A stretch of 17,164 nt of DNA from Desulfobacterales bacterium (GTDB taxonomy: Bacteria > Desulfobacterota > Desulfobacteria > Desulfobacterales > JAUCGF01), in the NCBI GenBank assembly GCA_029940345.1, contig JAOZRC010000033.1, positions 1 to 17,164 of the forward strand. Direction: 5' to 3'. This document shows positions 14,258-17,164 of the stretch, piece after piece. Position 1 is the stretch's first letter. Every line of letters begins with the position of its first letter. The notes under the pieces were generated by a model. That model saw only the letters and a list, made by a program, of their open reading frames with translations. It made no database searches and was not told where the DNA came from. A program made the translations under genes and the position numbers.

Positions 14258-15229
14258 TCATTTATCAGCAATGATTACATCAAGCAGCAGATCACCTTTG
14301 ACGCCGTCGGGCATCATTTTGCCCTGCCCTTTGAGCCGTAATTTGCGTTTTTCGCCGATACCCGGAGGAATCGTTACGCGCAGCATCCGATTATAAAAAC
14401 CCCAGGGGATGTTGACCATTTTTTGAGCGCCGGTAAACGCTTCGTAGGCTGAAACGCGGATTTCACCATAAAGATGTGGGTCTGAAGCTAAACTTGTCGG
14501 TCGGATAATTTGAAGGCGATGGGTTTTTTTGCGGGTGGTGGCCTTGCGCAACGTTTGGGTCACTCCGATGTCTGGAAACGAATTGAAAAATTTCAATAAA
14601 ATAATGCCAAAGATAAAACCCCCGATATGCGCCCACCAGGCGATATTGCTGACATGTGCGGAACTTTCCAACGCATTGGTCAACTGGAATAACAGCCACA
14701 CACCGATAAAGATAAAAGCCGGAATTTCCAAAAAGACAGGAATGATAATAATCGGAATCAGCGTTAATATTTTGGCTCCCGGATGTAAAATCAAATAAGC
14801 GCCGATAACACCGGCGATTGCTCCGCTGGCGCCCACAATGGGTGTATTGGAACGCAGATTCATGATCAGATAGAATATTCCTGAAAAAGCACCACAAAGT
14901 AAATAAAAGAGCAAATAGCGCAGAGGTCCCAAACGATCTTCGATTTTACTGCCGAAAATATACAGAAACCACATATTACTCAGAATATGCCAGAAGCCGC
15001 CATGTAGAAACATAAATGTGATAAAAGCGAAGAGTTGCTGACCGAGAGTGAAATAGGCGGCCACATGGGAGACTGTGTAACGCGCTGGCACCAGTCCGTA
15101 ATAATACATAAAACGGCTCGAATCGGCTCCGGCTAGCCAGATCAGATAAACCAATATGTTAACACCGATAATGGCATGGTTGGCAATCGGATAATTTTGA
15201 GAAGGTTCGGTGTCTCGAAGCGGGATCAT
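14258..15229 (-). CDS. rhomboid intramembrane serine protease fused to a DnaJ C-terminal-like domain
   Basis: 323 residues. Residues 1-215 are a complete rhomboid: first helix 17-33, HGGFWHILSNMWFLYIFG (76-93) with N85 as oxyanion residue, catalytic serine in GASGAIAG (S135), further helices near 105-123, 140-158, 160-185 and 198-213, and catalytic histidine in AHIGGFIFG (H201). Residues 216-250 are a charged linker. Residues 252-323 match one DnaJ C-terminal beta domain: GEIRVSAYEAFTGAQKMVNIP, then LRVTIPPGIGEKRKLRLKGQG and KGDLLLDVII. Known: rhomboids cleave transmembrane segments; DnaJ CTDs bind unfolded peptides. No J domain or zinc finger is present. The fusion suggests a protease with a built-in cytoplasmic substrate-binding module. 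Its start overlaps the HAD gene by 4 nt. Both domain calls are strong; the joint role is inferred. Confidence 0.93.
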   Translation of the reverse strand: MIPLRDTEPSQNYPIANHAIIGVNILVYLIWLAGADSSRFMYYYGLVPARYTVSHVAAYFTLGQQLFAFITFMFLHGGFWHILSNMWFLYIFGSKIEDRLGPLRYLLFYLLCGAFSGIFYLIMNLRSNTPIVGASGAIAGVIGAYLILHPGAKILTLIPIIIIPVFLEIPAFIFIGVWLLFQLTNALESSAHVSNIAWWAHIGGFIFGIILLKFFNSFPDIGVTQTLRKATTRKKTHRLQIIRPTSLASDPHLYGEIRVSAYEAFTGAQKMVNIPWGFYNRMLRVTIPPGIGEKRKLRLKGQGKMMPDGVKGDLLLDVIIADK

Positions 15230-16068
15230 AAATAAGCCCGAACCTGTTTTAAATCCGTTATAATCAGATCTGCGGATAACCCCTTACATTCGGGAACTTT
15301 TTGACGCAAACGCAGAGATCGGGCGTCTCCCGCAAACAAAGCCGTCTTAAATCCTGCCAGACTCGCCGGCCAGATATCATTTAACATATCATTTCCCACG
15401 TAAAGCACCTTTTCCGGCGCAATTCCTCGGTTTTGCAGTCGTTTACGCGCCGTTTCAAAAAGATAAGCGGATGGCTTGGCGCAGCCGTGTTGGAATGAAT
15501 AAAGCGTGAGATCGGAATCAAAGCTGAGTTTTTCCGGATCAGCGCCCAAAAACCATTGAAAAAGATAGGGTGTATAAAATTGAGCATTGGATATGATTCC
15601 CATAACTATTTTTGCAGATTTGCAGGCATCAAGCATCTCTTTGAGATTGGGCATGGGATAAACCGGATTGACAATCAGTTCATATTCAAGGGCAAATTTA
15701 CGGGCCGTATCCCACTTGTCTAAATTCAGTACAGCCTTCCATATTTCGTCAATTTTGACTTCTGGATAAATGCTGCCTTGTTTTTTCAATACCTGATGTT
15801 GCGCTTCAATCGTATCAAAAAATGTTTTTATAATGGTTTCAGCGGGCGTATCAATATCAAAACGTCGCAGCAGTTGGCCTATTTTTTCCAGACCTTGCGA
15901 AGATTGGCGGGCAATACTGATATCGCCGGATCCGCTGATAAACAACGTTCCATAAATATCAAAAAGGAGGCATTGAATTTTAATGTTTGGTTTTCCCCGA
16001 GGCTTCAAAGCGGTGGGCATCGGTTTTAGCGGTGTCAGATATTCGTTTGGTATCTCTCTAATCGGCAT
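15226..16068 (-). CDS. HAD-superfamily hydrolase (haloacid-dehalogenase-like)
   Basis: 280 residues. Seen: motif I LLFDIYGTLF (34-43) with nucleophile D37, motif II GIISNA (S160), motif III Lys in CAKPSAYLF (K198), motif IV VGNDMLNDIWPA (224-234), and a helical cap about 50-140. The residue two after the nucleophile is Tyr (DxYGT), as in haloacid dehalogenases, whereas phosphatases of the superfamily have Asp there as general acid. A classical phosphatase function is therefore doubtful. About 30 extra residues precede motif I. It overlaps the glycosyltransferase gene end by 11 nt and the rhomboid start by 4 nt, so the three are probably one translationally coupled operon. A GGGGAG stretch lies just before the ATG. 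Substrate unknown. Confidence 0.88.
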   Translation of the reverse strand: MPIREIPNEYLTPLKPMPTALKPRGKPNIKIQCLLFDIYGTLFISGSGDISIARQSSQGLEKIGQLLRRFDIDTPAETIIKTFFDTIEAQHQVLKKQGSIYPEVKIDEIWKAVLNLDKWDTARKFALEYELIVNPVYPMPNLKEMLDACKSAKIVMGIISNAQFYTPYLFQWFLGADPEKLSFDSDLTLYSFQHGCAKPSAYLFETARKRLQNRGIAPEKVLYVGNDMLNDIWPASLAGFKTALFAGDARSLRLRQKVPECKGLSADLIITDLKQVRAYL

Positions 16069-17164
16069 AGTCTCCCCATTTTAGAAGGCTAAAGGTCAGA
16101 GGGTTTAGGAATGAGGCTAGCAGCCGCGTTTTATCAATATGTTGGCGCACCGGATGGCGCATAACCTCTCTATAGATTTTAAAAAGGGCGACGCGGTAAC
16201 TGCTTAGGTTAAAATGGTGCATGATTGCGTTTCGATTACTTTGGATTAAACCCGCCTGTTCTGTGGCTCCACCGGGGTTGGCTAATATCGGATTTAATTC
16301 CAGCAATCGGTTTTTGGCTTTGCGGTCGTTTAACAGACGCGCAATAACCCGCATTTGAAATGATTCATCCAGTAATCCGAAGTCTGTTTCCTTATCATTT
16401 TCAACAGATTGAATCTCTTTTTCCATCTTTTTGCGAAGACCTTCGGCATTAAATTGCGTAAAGGCGTCAGCTATAGCACGCCGCCGTTTGGCATTCAGAC
16501 GTTTGGTATTAATCCATTCTGGCGGTATGCGCAACGATGTATATAAATGATCAAGGTTAACGCCACGCTGTTCAAAATCCTTGGTTATGTCAGCAAGTTG
16601 GCGTCCCCACAGGAACTTATGATTGATCCAGGGTTCCAAAAAGCAAAAGCCGAATCCTTCGGTAATGCTGGTGGTGATAACCGATTGCGCTGATATAACC
16701 AGGTTTTCAAACGGTTGCGTTAAGCCCGCTTCAAATGTTACCTTCAGTCTTTCAGCCTCAACCAAGGCCTGCCATTGGCGATACGGTTTAAAGTCAGACG
16801 GACTGTTCGGCGGCAGCGTGACACAAAGGGTTTCACCGTTTTTAAAGAACAAGGACAATAAGATCGCCTCGCCGATATTTTTCCGGCGTATCGCCCGCAC
16901 CGGGTAAAGAACAAAATTATCCGTTGAAATTGTTTTTTTTCCATTTAAAGCAGGCGGAAGAGGCGCAACCGAATTAAATATCTGATGCAGCCCCTCTTTT
17001 TTTAGGCCGGTGTTTAACAATATCTGGTAGTCCCGTGAATTAATCACACCGTAATGACAATTCGCCGGGTAATCCTCCTCAAAATACGCGGATGGCCGCC
17101 CGTCTTCCGCGAAATCATGGATTTGCAGGAAAAGGCGCATTTTTTTCTGCTGCAACGCTTTTAA
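16058..17164 (-). CDS. GT-B glycosyltransferase-like protein, C-terminal part (5' end outside window)
   Basis: The frame stays open to the right edge, so at least 368 C-terminal residues are seen and the real start lies outside; the TTG at 17155 is an internal codon. From the edge: LFLQIHDFAEDGRP, HYGVINSRDYQILLNTGL, the domain-linking VLYPVRAIRRKNIGEAILL (C-terminal domain start), and ITEGFGFCFLEPW, an E-x7-E motif binding the nucleotide-sugar in GT-B retaining enzymes. A long helical C-terminal extension of about 150 residues follows (KRRRAIADAF, FQMRVIARLL, SYRVALFKIYREVM). Most of the acceptor-binding N-terminal domain lies off the window. It overlaps the HAD gene by 11 nt. Donor and acceptor are unknown; the family call is moderately sure. 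Confidence 0.75.
   Translation of the reverse strand, partial: LKALQQKKMRLFLQIHDFAEDGRPSAYFEEDYPANCHYGVINSRDYQILLNTGLKKEGLHQIFNSVAPLPPALNGKKTISTDNFVLYPVRAIRRKNIGEAILLSLFFKNGETLCVTLPPNSPSDFKPYRQWQALVEAERLKVTFEAGLTQPFENLVISAQSVITTSITEGFGFCFLEPWINHKFLWGRQLADITKDFEQRGVNLDHLYTSLRIPPEWINTKRLNAKRRRAIADAFTQFNAEGLRKKMEKEIQSVENDKETDFGLLDESFQMRVIARLLNDRKAKNRLLELNPILANPGGATEQAGLIQSNRNAIMHHFNLSSYRVALFKIYREVMRHPVRQHIDKTRLLASFLNPLTFSLLKWGDYAD

Noticed and set aside
17153..17155. TTG as start of the glycosyltransferase
   Set aside because: The frame continues to the right edge, no ribosome site can be placed, and the N-terminal GT-B domain would be missing.
1..17164. rRNA or tRNA genes, insertion sequences with transposase
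   Set aside because: Read for on both strands by eye; none was found. A tRNA search tool was not available.

Overview
The window looks like chromosomal DNA of a Gram-negative anaerobe-type bacterium. Desulfobacterota (Desulfobacterales-like) is my best guess, from the PilY1-type pilus protein, the DUF4124 envelope protein, the moderate GC content and the mix of genes. No rRNA, tRNA or other phylogenetic marker is present to prove it. Most of the window is ordinary, tightly packed operons; accessory DNA sits in one cassette and in several palindromic repeats.

Layout. (1) 1-2800, plus strand: the C-terminal half of a PilY1-like type IV pilus adhesin cut by the left edge, a small secreted protein 4 nt after it, a 143-bp palindromic repeat element, then a secreted DUF4124 protein with a Lys-rich coiled coil. 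(2) 2857-9968, minus strand: a full peptide ABC transporter in the order SBP, permease B, permease C, ATPase D, ATPase F. A hairpin terminator separates the SBP gene from the rest. The two ATPase genes, normally adjacent, are split by a 1.5-kb AT-richer cassette carrying a MazF-type toxin-antitoxin pair and an xisH-xisI pair. (3) 10076-10546, minus: a Uma2-family (PD-(D/E)XK fold) gene with its own promoter and terminator candidates. (4) 10547-11028: non-coding, with four copies of a REP-like palindromic unit in two orientations and two small hairpins. (5) 11029-12574, plus: a carboxymuconolactone-decarboxylase-family protein lacking the catalytic cysteines, then a THUMP-type RNA methyltransferase. 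(6) 12589-17164, minus: in transcription order, a glycosyltransferase cut by the right edge, a HAD hydrolase, a rhomboid protease fused to a DnaJ C-terminal-like domain, a YbaK/ProX trans-editing protein, and a degenerate response regulator with a very basic repeated tail. The first three genes overlap one another.

How they fit together. The ABC genes encode one peptide importer. The glycosyltransferase, HAD and rhomboid genes are probably co-transcribed, but I see no proven shared pathway. The points most worth a second look are the rhomboid-DnaJ_C fusion, the xisHI/mazEF cassette that splits the transporter operon, the palindromic element whose arm fragments recur at two other sites in the window, and the receiver protein with Glu at the phosphoacceptor position.
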